From positions 990,001-1,054,000 of the forward strand of contig CAIIXF020000006.1 of the NCBI GenBank assembly GCA_903813345.2: a stretch of DNA of 64,000 nucleotides, written 5' to 3'. Within the stretch, counting starts at the first letter, position 1. Every line of letters begins with the position of its first letter. The stretch is from Owenia fusiformis (lineage: Eukaryota > Annelida > Polychaeta > Sabellida > Oweniidae). The notes under the pieces are model-generated. The model saw only the letters and a program-made list of their open reading frames with translations, was not told where the DNA came from and made no database searches. The position numbers were made by a program, and so were the translations under genes. Positions 40,801 through 55,800 of this stretch are shown piece by piece.

Positions 40801-43800
40801 ATAAAAGCAATATTGCATAGCCACATTAGATATAAGATGCATTCTGGATCTCACAAGAGATTAAAGATACAATTAATGTCTATAACTTTGAGAGGACCCT
40901 TTCATATACATGTATTATGCAAAAGTAGAATTTGGAATGGAATACTGTACGCCCGGTATTATTCGCGTGCGATTAACTTTCGCGCTTTTCGCGAGGGTGT
41001 TAAAATCGCGAAAAATTATCGTCGCGAAATTGCCAATTAAATCCCCGGGGATTTGTTTTTACCCGGGGCTCTGATGCATTTCGTTTTGTCTATTAGTTTG
41101 GATCGAGTTATAGTACTTCAGTAGTACTGTGCAACTCCATGACTTTACTATGCGCATGCGCGGCAATGAAAGAGCACGTGCGCACGATTGCTCACGTGAT
41201 CGTAGCCTGCAATTTGATTTGACATCACATACTGGGGAATGTACTGGGAACTGAATTTCATATACTGGGGAATCCCCGAATACGATAAAATACAGTATTC
41301 GCGAAATTTAATAGCCGCGAAACCGTGTTTTCGCAAAATTCGCGAAATTAAAGCTCGCGAATAATACCGGGCGTACAGTACGTGGAGAATTTAGTAAAAG
41401 TTTAATTCACCAAAATAAAAAGGGGAAACAAGGCCCAAAATAAGTAAATACACAGTGTGCAGTGGTTAAGTACAATGTAATTCAATATAATACAGTAGTC
41501 TACAATACAGTACAGTGTAATGAAGTATTAACAGTATAGTACAGTACGGTAAAGTAAAATACAGTACAGTACAGTACAGTACAATAGTAATAGTACAGTA
41601 AAATCCACCCGTGCAGCTCAGCGGTAGTGCAGGTACCTCTTACGCAATAGGTCCCGGATTCGATCCCCGGTTCAGGCAAGACTAAATTTGCTTGTTTGCG
41701 TGAAGTACATCAGGGTGTTTGACTGAGTGGTCTGCAACTCGTACAAAAGGCTGTGGTGTGTACTTGTATGTCTATGTATAAGTGCACATAAAAGAACACA
41801 GGGCTCCTTCAAGGAGGGGTTTCTGGGTCTATCTTCCATGTTAATTACGTAAATTACGACCGTATATATACGGGACATACCCAAGAGGTATTGCTCACCT
41901 TCATTGGTGGTAAACAAAATACAATACAATACAATACAGTACAATACAGCACAGTACAGTACAGTACAATATACTTCAGTTTAGTATCATACAGTATAAT
42001 ATTGTCCATATGTTTTCAAGTTCATCAAATACAACATTGTAATATCCTGTTGGACTCGTCCTCAATATTTTTTAGACAATGTCAGGTTTTTGCTGAATTT
42101 GCTAATGATGTTATGGTGAACATCCATGATTCTCAAGCCCCTTAGAGTTCATAGCTGTCTCTGTTATGATTTTACTGCTATTTGATGGAGCATTTGAACT
42201 GGAACATCTCAATGATGAAGTCTCATCTCTAGTACCGCAACTGATGAAAAAAGCTTTCATAGCTTTGCCAAAACCAGTTTGAGAAAAGGAATAGATAAAT
42301 GGATTGATGCAGCAATTCAAATAAATGGCAAAAGCACCGATTTGGTACTGCAGTCCAGTGTAATCCACCAAACCAAGAAAACAAATAATGGTTGTATACT
42401 GTGCCATGTCCAACAAAGGAAAAATCCAACTGAACCAAGTATTAGTGTACGAATTAGAATGTTTCTACTTCTTGCCATTTGGTTTTTACGATTCAATGAT
42501 CCTGTTCTGAGCCTTGCCTCTTTATGTATTTTGATCACAATTCTGGTGTAGCAAAATATCAAGAAACTGATAGGTATGCCATATTCTATGAAGAAATCAG
42601 AAATGCCGTATCCCAATTGGAATGATTTGCTCGGCCATTCTGTCCATAGTGAACAAAACCTGCCTTTCATCGTTGAACTCCAAATTTGAGAGCTTTGATA
42701 GGCAAATCCAGCAATCCAAAGCAGAGTGATTACAACCCAAATTCGTTTCTTGGAGACATTGCTTTTATAAGTTAATGGATGTATTAAAGCTATGTATCTC
42801 TTTATTGTCAGAGCAACAAGATTGTAGGTCGAGACAGTCATGCATGCCCAGGGGAAGAATTGAGACAACCAGACCTTACAGAAAACAGTCACTGCAAGTC
42901 CTGGTTTAGTAATCCAGGGCCAATCCATTCCTGCAATCATTGTAGTCAGAAATATGAACAAAGATGCGAATAAGTCAGTCATGCTCTGGTTCATAATCAA
43001 CATACTGCTAATCTTTCAGAAACACAAATAATACAATAAAGTTTCCGAAAAAGCCTAAACCACTGATTATATAGTAAATCAACTTTTCAGTGAAGGATAT
43101 ATAGTAATCGACTGTGAATTCCGTTGTCATATTTGTCGCATTTAGTTTCTCCTGGATGATGGTCATCTTTATATAGTAAGTCGTAACTCTAATCAAATTT
43201 AAAGTTTAAATCAATGTCATAAATGTGCACATAAATGTAATGTTGCCCTGATTAATGCCTAGATTGTTATTTTCCTTTGTTATTGTCCTTTGTCAGTTTG
43301 TATAAGTAAAATATCATAAGCCAGAATGTATGACTTCTGTGTCTTGATTTGTTGTCAGTGTTTAAATCAATTGTACATGAGCACTGTTGGTAATGGTGTG
43401 ACTGTTGGTAATGGTGTGACTGTTGGTAATGGTGTGATTGTTGACCTACTACAAGGAACTTTTAACAATTACTTCTCACTTGCTCATATAATAATAATAC
43501 ACTGTACAGTAATTAGTTATAGCGCAGTCAGATGTCCAGAAATGAGCCCTTTATAGTTCGACTTTTTCAGGAAAGCAACAAACTTGGCACAGTTGTAGAA
43601 ACACTTGATCTGAGTGGAAAATGATTTCGGGGCAAGTGATCCGGAGTGGTCTTCATGGATTTTTTAGTCTCTGACCCCAACCCCTATCAGGCGGGGAGGG
43701 GGTACATTATAAAAAATAAATAAAAATGGTTGTGAAGTAAATATTTTTAAATGACTTCATTTGGTGATTGCTCTGAGTCTTGAAATTGAGACAAACCGAT

Positions 43801-46800
43801 TGTAGATGTGGTGTTTAGTGTGGAAAATGCATTTTGACCCAATTATCTAGCGTGAATTCATCTTTTAAAGGGTCAAATATGGGACATCAAGTACTGTATT
43901 TCAAGAATGTGATGTCTGATCATCTTGGAAAAATTCATACTAATAGGGGTATAAGTGTTCATCACAAATATAGAATATGGCTTGGGTAGCTCATGCACTT
44001 TTTGAGATAAAAATTATCGAAATTTGAATTTTTAAGCCCTTGCGGCCTAGGGGTAACCTTATTCTACCTTAATAATTTTTAAGATATGCAATGTATGAGT
44101 CTCATATGAGCTCAAAATGGTGCATTGAGTCTTGTTTTGTCATATTATTCTTAATTGGATTGAAAAATGATTGGAACTTTTCAAAAAAAAAAAAAAATTT
44201 CATTATCGCTTCTGAAGGGCAAGGGGTAACCATATTTTACCTTAATAACTTTCAAGGTTTGTAATATATGTATCCCAAATTAGCTCAAGATGGTGCCTAT
44301 AGTTCTGTTTAATCATAATTCCTCCAATAAGATGTAGAAAATGATTGGACATTTCTTAAAATTTGAAATTTTCATTTTAGCTTATGATGGCCTGGGGGGG
44401 GGCTTATTTAACCTTGAACTTTTCTTAATTATGAGACGTATGCATCTCAAATGAACTTAGAATTGTGTCATATACTCTCGTTTTGTCATATTATTCCTTA
44501 GGAGATGTAAAAAATAATGGAAATTTGAAAAATGACATTTTTAGCTTTTGACAGGTCAGGGGTGATAGAGTAAACTGATAGAGTAAAGACGAAGCTCTCT
44601 TTTCAAAAGGAAAGTCGAATGAATGCAAAGGGTAGTAAGTCCAGTCACCTTAGCCTGATGGGGGGGGGGGGGGGGGGGGTTAAGGTGAGCTGCTTCTGTC
44701 AAGGATTCTGTCAGTGAATAATGACAGTCAATGATTGGGCACAAGAATGCCAAATGTTTTCAAGATAAAATGATCTCAAAATGGGGAAAATAGTCTGTTT
44801 TTCACTTTATTCCTACTGAGAAAATGATTAACAACAATTAGAAAATTCAGTGACACATTTAAATCTCAATCCATTTATTCCATTTTTCCATACAGATGTA
44901 ACATCACATCCAATGATTGTATGAGAAATGGGGAGAATTAAACTTTGGTCATGGGCAGGTAGATATTGATATGTTTTCTCCCTTACCATATGCTATCCAA
45001 ATTGACTTTTTTAGTTTTTAAAATCACATATATGCCAGGATAACCACATCAGAATTAAATGTAAGGAGTATTATTCTTTCTCTTGGAGGCCATGATTGAA
45101 GCAGTCTAACTGAAAATATTGAGAAATATCCTTGAATCTGCTTCTTCTTATAAGAGCAAGGGTGATGGCAGAACCTCACTGTTGGGCTAAAACATTGCAT
45201 TGCCTCCTTAATTTATGTGGTCACTATCTTCTTTCCATCCATTTCAAGGGTTTCAGTTTCCTCCTTAGACTATCCTTGTTCCAGTTCCACAAGTCTCTCT
45301 AGTGCTGTTTTAAAGGTGCAACAATTAGTGCAAAGGGGCCATTCAACGATCATGGACCAGTGTCAAAATATATTCAAGTTTTGATACTTCATCAAGACTA
45401 ACATATATGTTAATTTTTGTCCAATGAAACCCCCTGGATGAACATTATTTCAGCTGATTCCTCTTGAAATGTTTTGGATCTTAAAAACCTATAAGTGGGA
45501 CTCCCTTTATAGAAGCTTTGAACTGAATTTACACTTCTTAATGCTGAAATTGATAGTTTATCCATATATTTTAAGAAAATAGGTATGTCAAAGCCAAATA
45601 TTGCCCTGATAGCTCAGAAAAAGTCTACAGACCTTGTTGCCCCTTTAAGCTAGTGTCCTTGTAAACATCCCAGCTGACATCAAGGCAATGAACTATTTGC
45701 AGACTTTTACGTGGGCAATATCATATTTGCATAATCACCAGATTTTCTTTATATTTCACTGTTAGCATGTTTAACTATACATGCCCTGTCTATTATTTTG
45801 GCATCTACTATGTAGCTTCAACTTTCATGTTAATGAGCATAGATACAAACAGCACAAAACTGGAACAGTGAGGAAAGTATATCCTACTCATTTTCTTCTG
45901 TGGAATTGGCAAGATTTCTTAAGATAGTTGGAACAAGAGGGAGCTGTTTTCCTTCCAGGCATCAAAACTGAAACCCTGGAGGAAGATGGCAAGAAGATAG
46001 TGACCTCACAATGAGGTAATGCAATATCTTAGCACGATAGTGAAGTATCTGCCATCACCATTCGCTCATATGAAGAAGCATGCCAAAGACTGCTTCTGTC
46101 ATGACCTAATAAGAATCATAGTCAATACAGTTGATTTTGATGTGGTTTAAACTGGCAGTAACTTGTGCTGAAAATGTCAATTTGGATTGCATATGGCCTA
46201 TGGTGAGGGGAAATTCCTCCAGTATGTACGACCTGCCTTAGATATTTCAAAGCCACTTGGCCATGAACGAAGTTTAGCCCTTACCATTTTTCATACAATC
46301 GCTTGATGCATTCTGCTACTACTCTTAGTCAACTGATTTGCAGGAATAGAAGGTGTACCCAGAGGTTACGCAAGTGTTCTTAAGCTTTAAATCTTTTTTG
46401 ATACCTTAAAATTAGAAGACTAGAGTCCTTATTCATTCTGATGCATTCTTACCCACAGTTTCTATCACCACATGAATGTGGCTGGACTACTCCCACTGCT
46501 GATACTGAGGCCACAACATAAAATGTAGGTCATGGGGTAGATACCTGTGTCAAGAGAACAGATGCAAATGTTTGAAAGCAGATCTGATTTGCTCTGAGCT
46601 ATGTAGCTGTAGGAGAGACTGTCAGAATCCATAAATTGTGACTCCTTTGATTAGGTTTTATAGATTTGGATTATATACTCAAATGATAATATACAGAATC
46701 TTAACAATGCTACTACTCGTGCGAGTATGAACTGGACTTATCAAACATTTTCATATCTTAGAAAATGTTCTATAAAACTAGATAGTATTGCCATTGGTAC

Positions 46801-49800
46801 TAAAAAGGAATAAATGGCTGTTGAGGTTAATTTTTTATAATTGTTAATCATTATTGTATATCTCAGTAGCAATAATATGACAAAACTAGACTATATTCAT
46901 TATTTTGAGCTCATTTGAGTAGACAATATGATATATCTTTGTTTAAATTTTTAAGGTAAAATAAGGTCATTCCTGACCTATCATAAACTACACTACCAAT
47001 CTCAAACTGCATCAAACAGCATGGTTTCATAAACAGTGGTGTAAAAACAGTACTGAACACAGCTGTTTTCTAAAACAGTACTGAGCTGTAAAAACAGTAC
47101 TGTACTACGCTGTCCAAAACAGATGGTGTTAGAATAGCATTGTACATTGCTATATAGTGCAGTACTCTGACTGCACTGTTCAGTACTGTTTACAGCGCTG
47201 CAAGAAGATGTTGCGGATTGGGGGTGTAATATGAAAATGTCATTTTCTTATAATTTCCAATCATTTTTTCACTCCTTGGGAATGATATGATAAAACAGGA
47301 CTAAATATACCATCTAAAGCTCATTTGAGGTGACTATGTCTTATATTTAGAAAATTATTAAGGTAAAATAAGGTTACCCCAGGGCCATCAAGAGCATAAG
47401 TGAAAATTTTGATTTTTTAGATATATCCGATCATTTTCTACATCTTATTGGAAGAAGTATGATAAAACAGAACTATATGCAACATCTTGAGCTAATTTGA
47501 GATGCATATATTACATATCTGGGAAATTATTAGGGTAAAATATGGTTACCCCTGGCCCTTTAGAACCGAAAATGAAAATTTGATTTTTTTTTTAAATCCA
47601 ATAATTTTTTTACATTTAATTAGGAATAATATGACAAAACAATACTTAATGCAACATTTAGAATTCATATGAGGCCCAAACATTGCGTATCTTAAAAATT
47701 ATTAAGGTAAAATAAGGTCACCCCTAGGCCGCAAGGGGTTAAATATCCATATTTCGATAATTTATTTCTCAAAAATTACATGAGCTACACAAGCCATATA
47801 TCATATGAGTGATTAACACCTATATCTCTATTAGTATGAATTTTTTCAGGATGATCAGACATCACATTCTTGAAATACAGTACTTGATGTCCCATATTTG
47901 ACCCTTTGAAAGATGAATTCACGCTAGACAATTGGGTTAAAATGTATTTTCCTTCCTAAACACCACTTCTAAAATAGGTTTTTCTCAATTTCAAGCCTCA
48001 AAGCAATCACCAAATGAAGTCATTTAAAGAAATATACTTTACAACTATTTTTATTTATTTTATTATAATGTACCCCCTCCCCGCCTGATAGGGGTGGGGG
48101 TCAGAGGCATACAATCCATGAAGACCACCCCGAATCACTTGCCCCGAAATCATTTTTCATTCAGATCATATGTTTCTACAACTGTGCCAAGTTTGTTGCT
48201 TTCCTGAAAAAGTCGAACTACCAAAGGGACATCTGACTGCGCTATTATAACAAATGTTGAATGGTAATGTCTTAATAAGATAATAAGATTAACTTAGAAA
48301 ACACTGCCAACAGTGCTTAGGAAAAACCGAATGCTAAACATAACTAATCAACTACTCTTTCAATTTGGGTGAATTATTCAAAGTATCCCTCCAATTATTT
48401 TTACAAAAGGTTGAACCAAATTAAGCAATTGAGGCAGTTCTGTAACTGTAAATAAACTACATGTATTAAGTCTAACATACCATATTTTCTCTAATAAACA
48501 CACGGTTCGCTCCTGGAATTGAAAAATACAAAAGAATTAGAATGAAAATTATACCCGATTTGTACTGTATTTTGTTTACCACCAATGAAAGTGAGCAATA
48601 CCTCTTGGGTATATCCTGTATAGATATATGGTCATAATTACTCAGATGCTAGAAGGTAGTTACCAGTTTCGCCACCAGGTGGCTGATTCGGGGGAAATAA
48701 CATGGCAGGGTATTACAAAATTCCCTTAAACTTGAATATTCATCAGTTTTAGTGGTTCACTTTTCATATTACCCTTATGTATCTTATAGTTATACAAATT
48801 AAAATATGTCCAGTAAAAGAAAATAATATCTGCTCAACACAAGAAAAGATATTTCCATTTTTGTGATTTTACAACATGGGGGCTATGGGGAATCTCTCCG
48901 ACCTAGAAGTCACATTTTCAAAGAAAATTAAATTTTCAAAGTTGATAAACTCTTTTCAAAACCATGTTTCTAAATCGAATTTTACATGTAGATTCCAAAT
49001 ATGACATCAGTTTGACTGAATTTTAAATGACGTAAATCAAGATTATTTCTACTCGCATCTAGGATATTAACACATGTTATCATGGAAGCCAGACCCAGGA
49101 ACCCCTCATTGGAGGAGCCCTGTGTTCTTTTATGTGCACTCATACATAGTCATACAAGTACACACCACGGCCTTTTTACGTTGAGTTGTGGACCACTCAA
49201 AAATGCCTTGTTTGTATTTATTTTTGATGATATAGAATAATTTAATTTCGGGCAGTTCCAGTTCTGCACTTCTGGTTTGATAACGTCCAGAAATTATTTT
49301 GAGAAGAAGATGAAATCTGAGTATTTATTTAATTGAGCTCATATTACCATACGCAGACATCCATCTTCAGCGTTATTCAAAAGAATACACCCAAGTGAAC
49401 TTGTTGGCAGAGGAATTGTGCCGGTAAGTCAAGTATATTACAAAATGTAGGAGATCTTTCAATAATTATTCATACCACTGATAAGACCATTACAATTGGA
49501 GCTCATTTTAGGGTAATGTTTCCATAAACTTGAAGAAAAATGAAGTAAAAAGCAAATGACTTCATCTTGATTTGAACATACCTACTAACCACTACACCAT
49601 CCAGCCAACTTTTGAGAAGCTAATTCCTGTCATTGCAACTTAAAATGCAGGGCTCAAAAATGTCTTTCTCAATTCCAATTTCCAAAATGATATATCCATG
49701 GATCAGCTGTTTTTGGCATCTGAACCCATCCTATGGCAAGATGAGACTATTTTCTTGACATATATTTGGAATTTTGAATGTCATCCTCTTGAGTACTTGG

Positions 49801-52800
49801 AAATTGCTCTGAAGTTATATTGTTTGTAAAAAATTGTGTGAAAAATGCAAAATATTTTCATCTAAAATGGTTCTTACAAAAAACTATATTTCTATAAAGT
49901 ACACATCTACAGAATACAGTGTATATATTCTTACTACATGTACATGCATATGTTTATGGTTAATATCTGGAAACAGATACTTATTTTTGCTTTACAAGCT
50001 TCTCGATTTCTCTATGTTAAATCCATGTTTAATAAAATGCCTTGTTCTTATAAAAATATGCAATGATACAATTATATTTCCCAATGTTGTACAAAATATT
50101 ATACCATTGTAACTCTATACCTCTCTACTTCAATGAATGTGTCTGTATATTACTGGATACCATTGTAAATAGCTTTCCATTTCAATGGATGTATGTGTAT
50201 ATTACTAGAAAGCATGACAGTGAACATTTGGACATCAACGATCATCAAACCAAATATCTATAAAAACTAGTTCAATCAATCAAGTGATTTACAGTCAATT
50301 ACTTAGTTACAATGTTTTACATTTTTGTATCTTTCTCGAGGCCTGGGTACAAAGGTGTTGCTTCCCCATAGGCCCCATAGGCAGGGCCAGATTGTTCCTT
50401 AGGCTGTCTATGAATACCAGCAGACTGTGGTCCTGATGGATGTCCTCCTATATTGTCAGGAGGGGCATGTTCTGCCTTTTGTTGTTTCAGCAATGCTTCA
50501 ATAACACTCGCAGCCACTCCCTTATCAGCATTTTGATCGATCAGTCCAAGTAAGAAAGCGCCATCTTTCATCAGAAATGCATTGTTGGCTCCACCTGGCT
50601 GGGATGCCATTAGACCTCTGGAGACAATTGATGTCATGTGACCTCTAGAAGCTGCAATCATCCACGAAAGAAAGCCGTATATATTGATTAGGATCAATAC
50701 ACAGAGCCAAATCCAAACAACACGGAATATATCCCGGTTCATTTCATTTAAAGGCAGGATACATTGTGATGTATATTGGTGTACATTTGCCATCAGACGT
50801 ATTTCAAAATCACAAAGGATTACATCTGGAAATGTCTGAGATCCAGATGTCCAATGCTGCCATGTTGATAATTCAACCAGAACCTTTGCAGCATAGCTAC
50901 CTTCGATTTTAATCATTGTCCCATTCACATTGATGTAGTCAGCAAGGTAAGAATCGACTCTACGAAGCTGAACAATCACATTGATAACATAGATCAATTT
51001 TACAATTGGCAAAGACCAGCACCAGATACGTACCATAGAAGGTTGTGCAGTAAGCGCAGAGTTTCACGACAGGGTTAGATTTTGCTTTCTTCATATAGTC
51101 TCCAAACTTATCAACAAAAGATTGAATATTCTGGTTTGAACCATCTTTGATCAATGCATCAACATCAAGTCCAGATTTTCCAGTAACAGCCCACCAGAGA
51201 ATTATAGGAGCGAAGAAACAGACTGCCATATATACAAAATACAATGCAACATGGCGATGTTTGGCCTCTATTGCATTTCGCTGCAGATCCATCTCCATTG
51301 GAATATGCTGGACAAATGGGGTGTAATACGCATTGCTATGCCAGCACTGTGCATTGGTGTAATCAACATGAGCATCAGAGAACTGGGCAGGAGTCCAGCA
51401 TCGTATCTTCTCCCCGAAGTTGGTGACAATTGTGATATAAAGAGATGTCCCAATGAGGAATATAGGAGTATAGAGATAGTTGATCCTCAGAAAGATGTCA
51501 TCACAGGTCTTCAGGCCTCTACCAATTTGACTTAAACCCTTAATGTACTCCATACTTCTTCAGTCTGCAAAATATAAGCAAAAGGCATGTTTTTATCATA
51601 AGGTTGAGTGTGAAACAGTATTTGTCTTTCTAGGCCTTTTTATTTATTGGAAGTTGTCATTTCTGTAAATCTCAAATGTGTAACTTGATCCAAGATATTT
51701 AGCAGTAAAGCAGTCTGAAGTAAAGTTAGAATGCAGGGACGTCATGGATGTAGCCAGGTACATCAATTGCCTAACCAAAATTTTACAAAAAACATTTATT
51801 TGCTACTGTTAGCAATTCAGAACGTTGAAATGATAATTAGTATATCACTATAATTTGGCCTTTGATCAAACACCTTGTCTATTTTTAGATCCTGGTTATT
51901 CCACAGACTACACTTAATAGTATTTTGTAGAATACTTAATTATGTATTCTACAAAATTGAGAGATGTTGAAGTTCTTATGAGAGGTTCATCTCTTGTATT
52001 CAATTCTAGCTCAAAGTTTGAGATTTCAGTGCCACAGTTGAGAAGTCAAATACTACTTCTAAATATTGACAAAATAAAGTTCATTATATGTTGGAATATT
52101 CGATCTCAGACAGGCTTAAAGGAATATTCTTTGCCAGACCCTTTCTCTCTTGATATGGTAGCTATAATCATATATATAGTTTCCATATTTAGCAAAACAT
52201 GGGAAAATGTTTTAATATGGTCAATATTGATCATTTAAAAATCTAGTCCTTATTTCCAGTGAGCTGCCATCTTTTAAGATTTCTTGCAGGAAGTGATGTC
52301 ATCAACTCTCAACTTCTATAACCTTGCCCATAACAGTGTAGGAAAGTAGCACAAAATCACTTCTAGACAAGTGATCATTACTTTCTGTGCAAAAATATTT
52401 TCAGGGTTTGTCAACTTAGAATAAAAGAAGAGATTTTCAGAAGGATTAAATAAGATACAAAGTTGAAAAAGAATATTTAGCTGGTTTTGTAATTCTTAAT
52501 AGCTCCTCACCTAATGCTATATGCAAAGTTGAGAGTCGATGACATCACTTCCTGTGTGAAATTTTAAGATGGCAGCTTACTGGAATTGAGCATCACATTT
52601 CTAAGGCCAAAATGCCCTAATACGTCACTTCCGCTGAATAGAAAAAAGTAGTATTCAAAAATAAATGTAGTCCCAACACAATTGTGATCATGACGAGTCA
52701 GTAAGCTAGTATGTAGGCACTGTTGTAATCTTTTTGCAATGGCAACATGCAATTTCTTCTAAAAATGCGTTTATTTGGGTTATCTGAAGGAAAATTTCGA

Positions 52801-55800
52801 GTCAAGTGGCGTATTAATTTTGCCTTCATTTTTGTGAATTTCAATTTGTGTCTGCAGAGAGAGGGGGTAGTGTCACAATTGACCAATTATTTCAAAAAGT
52901 AGATGATTGGCCCCTATTGAGTTTAGTGTCAAGATGTAGCTTAGACATAGCTTTAGAACCTCAGATAGGCCAGTGAGGCCACATAAATCCATAACTCGAG
53001 ATAAAAAGTCAGGCGTTTGCCCTTTTGGCCATTGACTAGTATGGTGACGTGAATTAGGGCAGTTTTGCCTATTAGTCACATGTAAAAGTGACCAAAAATT
53101 TTTAAAACTACTCAGAATCGCCCAGAATTGAAGTTTATTAGTGTGAAACATATTTTGGACGGAGGCAAAAAGGGGAATTTTCATGAACAAATTTAATGTT
53201 TTTGCTGAATCAGCAGTTTTCGCTTTTTACCCCAAAAACCACTGATTTTGACGATATTTGGCTATAATTTTGTCCTTAGTGACCCCTAAATGTCATTTGT
53301 TGTCGTAAATGGGGAAGCCAACGAGTTGCTATTCATCATAAAGATTGAATTTTCCATCTTATGGTTTCCAGTATAGAAAGAAGGTACATATCAGGGGTGC
53401 AGTCAGAAATTGGTGTGTAAAGTGTCAATTTTTGATGTATTTGTTCACTCTGAATGACTACATTCGAGCTAAAAAATATCTCAAAAGTCCCAATTCTCTA
53501 GGCCAGAGTCAAAACTGATCAAATTTGTCATCATTTTTCAAACCAGGAGGTTGTTGAATGGAATAAAGTATGAAAAAGTGATGATTTTAGTAAGATTTTG
53601 CCAAAAAGTGGGCCAAATTTGTCAAATTTTCTGGTTCACGGTTCAGTGATTTTGGCTAAAAATCGCAATATGCAATAAAATACTCAATTTCTTGACACGA
53701 TACTGAAAAATGTCACCATCAGGCAGTGGATTTCATGATGTAAATGAAAAACTAGTCAAATTTAAAGGAAAACCATTGGGTTCTTGGAAAAATGACCCCG
53801 GGGGTAATGAAGTAGCCATATTTTTCATAATTGCTGTCAGAATATTCTTTAACTGCACAAAACTACTTGAAAAACTCTAGTGAATTGGAAAAACGCAATT
53901 TAAAGCCAGAAATCATCCAACCATGTGGCTATTAGGCCAAAATGCCCTAATACGTCACTTCCGCTGAATAGAAAAAAGTAGTATTCAAAAATAAATGTAG
54001 TCCCAACACAATTGTGATCATGACGAGTCAGTAAGCTAGTATGTAGGCACAGTTGTAATCTTTTTGCAATGGCAACATGCAATTTCTTCTAAAAATGCGT
54101 TTATTTGGGTTATCTGAAGGAAAATTTCGAGTCAAGTGGCGTATTAATTTTGCCTTCATTTTTGTGAATTTCAATTTGTGTCTGCAGAGAGAGGGGGTAG
54201 TGTCACAATTGACCAATTATTTCAAAAAGTAGATGATTGGCCCCTATTGAGTTTAGTGTCAAGATGTAGCTTAGACATAGCTTTAGAACCTCAGATAGGC
54301 CAGTGAGGCCACATAAATCCATAACTCGAGATAAAAAGTCAGGCGTTTGCCCTTTTGCCCATTGACTAGTATGGTGACGTGAATTAGGGCAGTTTTGCCT
54401 AAGTGATCAAATTTGACCATATCAAAACATTTTTGCATGTTTTGCTAAACATGGCAAGCGTATATATGGTTATAGCTACCATATGAGGAGAGAGATGGTT
54501 TGGCAAGGAATATTCCTTTAATCATACTGTTATAAACTGCTTACTAAGATACAATAATATGAATACTTACAGAGTCATTTGGACTTTAACAAAAGTCAAT
54601 CAATATCTGCATCCAGCAAAACTCTAGGCCTGTGTTACACTTGCTAACTGTATATTGAATCCTCTTACTATGTTAGAACACTGTACATTGGTTCAGATCT
54701 AAGAAGGTCATAAGATATAGCTGCACAGGAACAATGTGCTGCTTCTATCATAAACATCTAGTGTAAACGGATAAACATAGGAGCAGGTAGTTTGAAAAAC
54801 AGGTTGCTCGGAAACTATAGGTAGCCAATAAAAGTCTTCATATTTAATTTTCTTTGCTAATTATTAACACTCTGAGCCATCAGTGTATTATAGTTTAACA
54901 TGATACATAGAACATGCAGATTCATGCATTGACTGGGGGGGGGGGGACATTGGCTTCAGTTCTCACCCTGAGATAAGCCAAAGAGAAAAAAATTAGACCT
55001 TCCCATTGACCCTTCAATAACATTCTCAATTAAAAAAACACCAACTACTCTGAGTAGCAAATTCCTGTTAACAAGAATTGTTGAATGGTGTTGTCCCCAT
55101 TTTACAAAATCTACACTAATGATATGATGTGACGCCAGATTATAAATTGCATTATGAATAGAGATCTTAAAACCAGAATACACTAGAAACCTGGACCAGT
55201 TAAATGTTATTATAAAGTGTTCTGATTATCAGGTATTCACAAGTTTTTGTACACTGCAGTCAATAGAACAATACAAAGGGAAATAGAAAAAAGTGTTCAC
55301 ATTGCGAGTTGTTTAGAGTAGAGACGTGTGAAGATGTACAGGTTCTTCTGACGTCTATTCCCCACCTTTTACAGAAATAATTGAGACATAAGTCGCATTG
55401 TGAGGTATTTGAATTAGCTAGGTATTCAGATGTACAGGTTCTACTGTAGTCTGTTCAACACATTTTACAAAAATAATTGAGACATAAGTTGCATTGTGAG
55501 GTATTTGAATTAGATAGGTGTGAAGATGTTCAGGTTCTACTGCAGTCTATTCAACACATTTTACAGAAATAATTGGGACATAAGTCACATTGTGAGGTGT
55601 TTGGATAAGATAGGTGTTCAGATGTAAAGGTTCTTCTGTCGTCTATTCAACACATTTTACAGAAATAATTGGGACATAAGTTGCATTGTGAGGTGTTTGG
55701 ATTAGATAGTTGTTCAGATGTACAGGTTCTTCTGTAATCTGTTCTATACCAATTATAGAAATAGTTGGGCTAGACTTCCATAGGCTTCAATGGTAAAACA

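Larger units (their letters stand above)
52116..54531. mobile_element. TTAA-flanked (piggyBac-type) non-autonomous element, ~120-bp inverted ends
   Basis: TTAA at 52116-52119 and 54528-54531. Ends AGGAATATTC, then TTTGCCAGACC against CTTGCCAAACC, with the match continuing through GATATGGTAGCTATAA and TTTAGCAAAACATG for about 120 bp. TTAA target and inverted ends fit piggyBac. It contains at least two other inserted elements. Unique to innexin copy 1. Confidence 0.72.

Noticed and set aside
41606-41680. Functional tRNA gene
   Set aside because: A and B boxes are good but the acceptor stem does not pair and a SINE body follows.
44655-44685. G-tract as a G-quadruplex regulator (also 62847-62862)
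   Set aside because: Single homopolymer runs, length-unstable and prone to sequencing error; nothing else supports function.
51244-51535. Open frames antisense to the innexins (also 57120-57529)
   Set aside because: They mirror conserved innexin codons on the other strand and have no family features.
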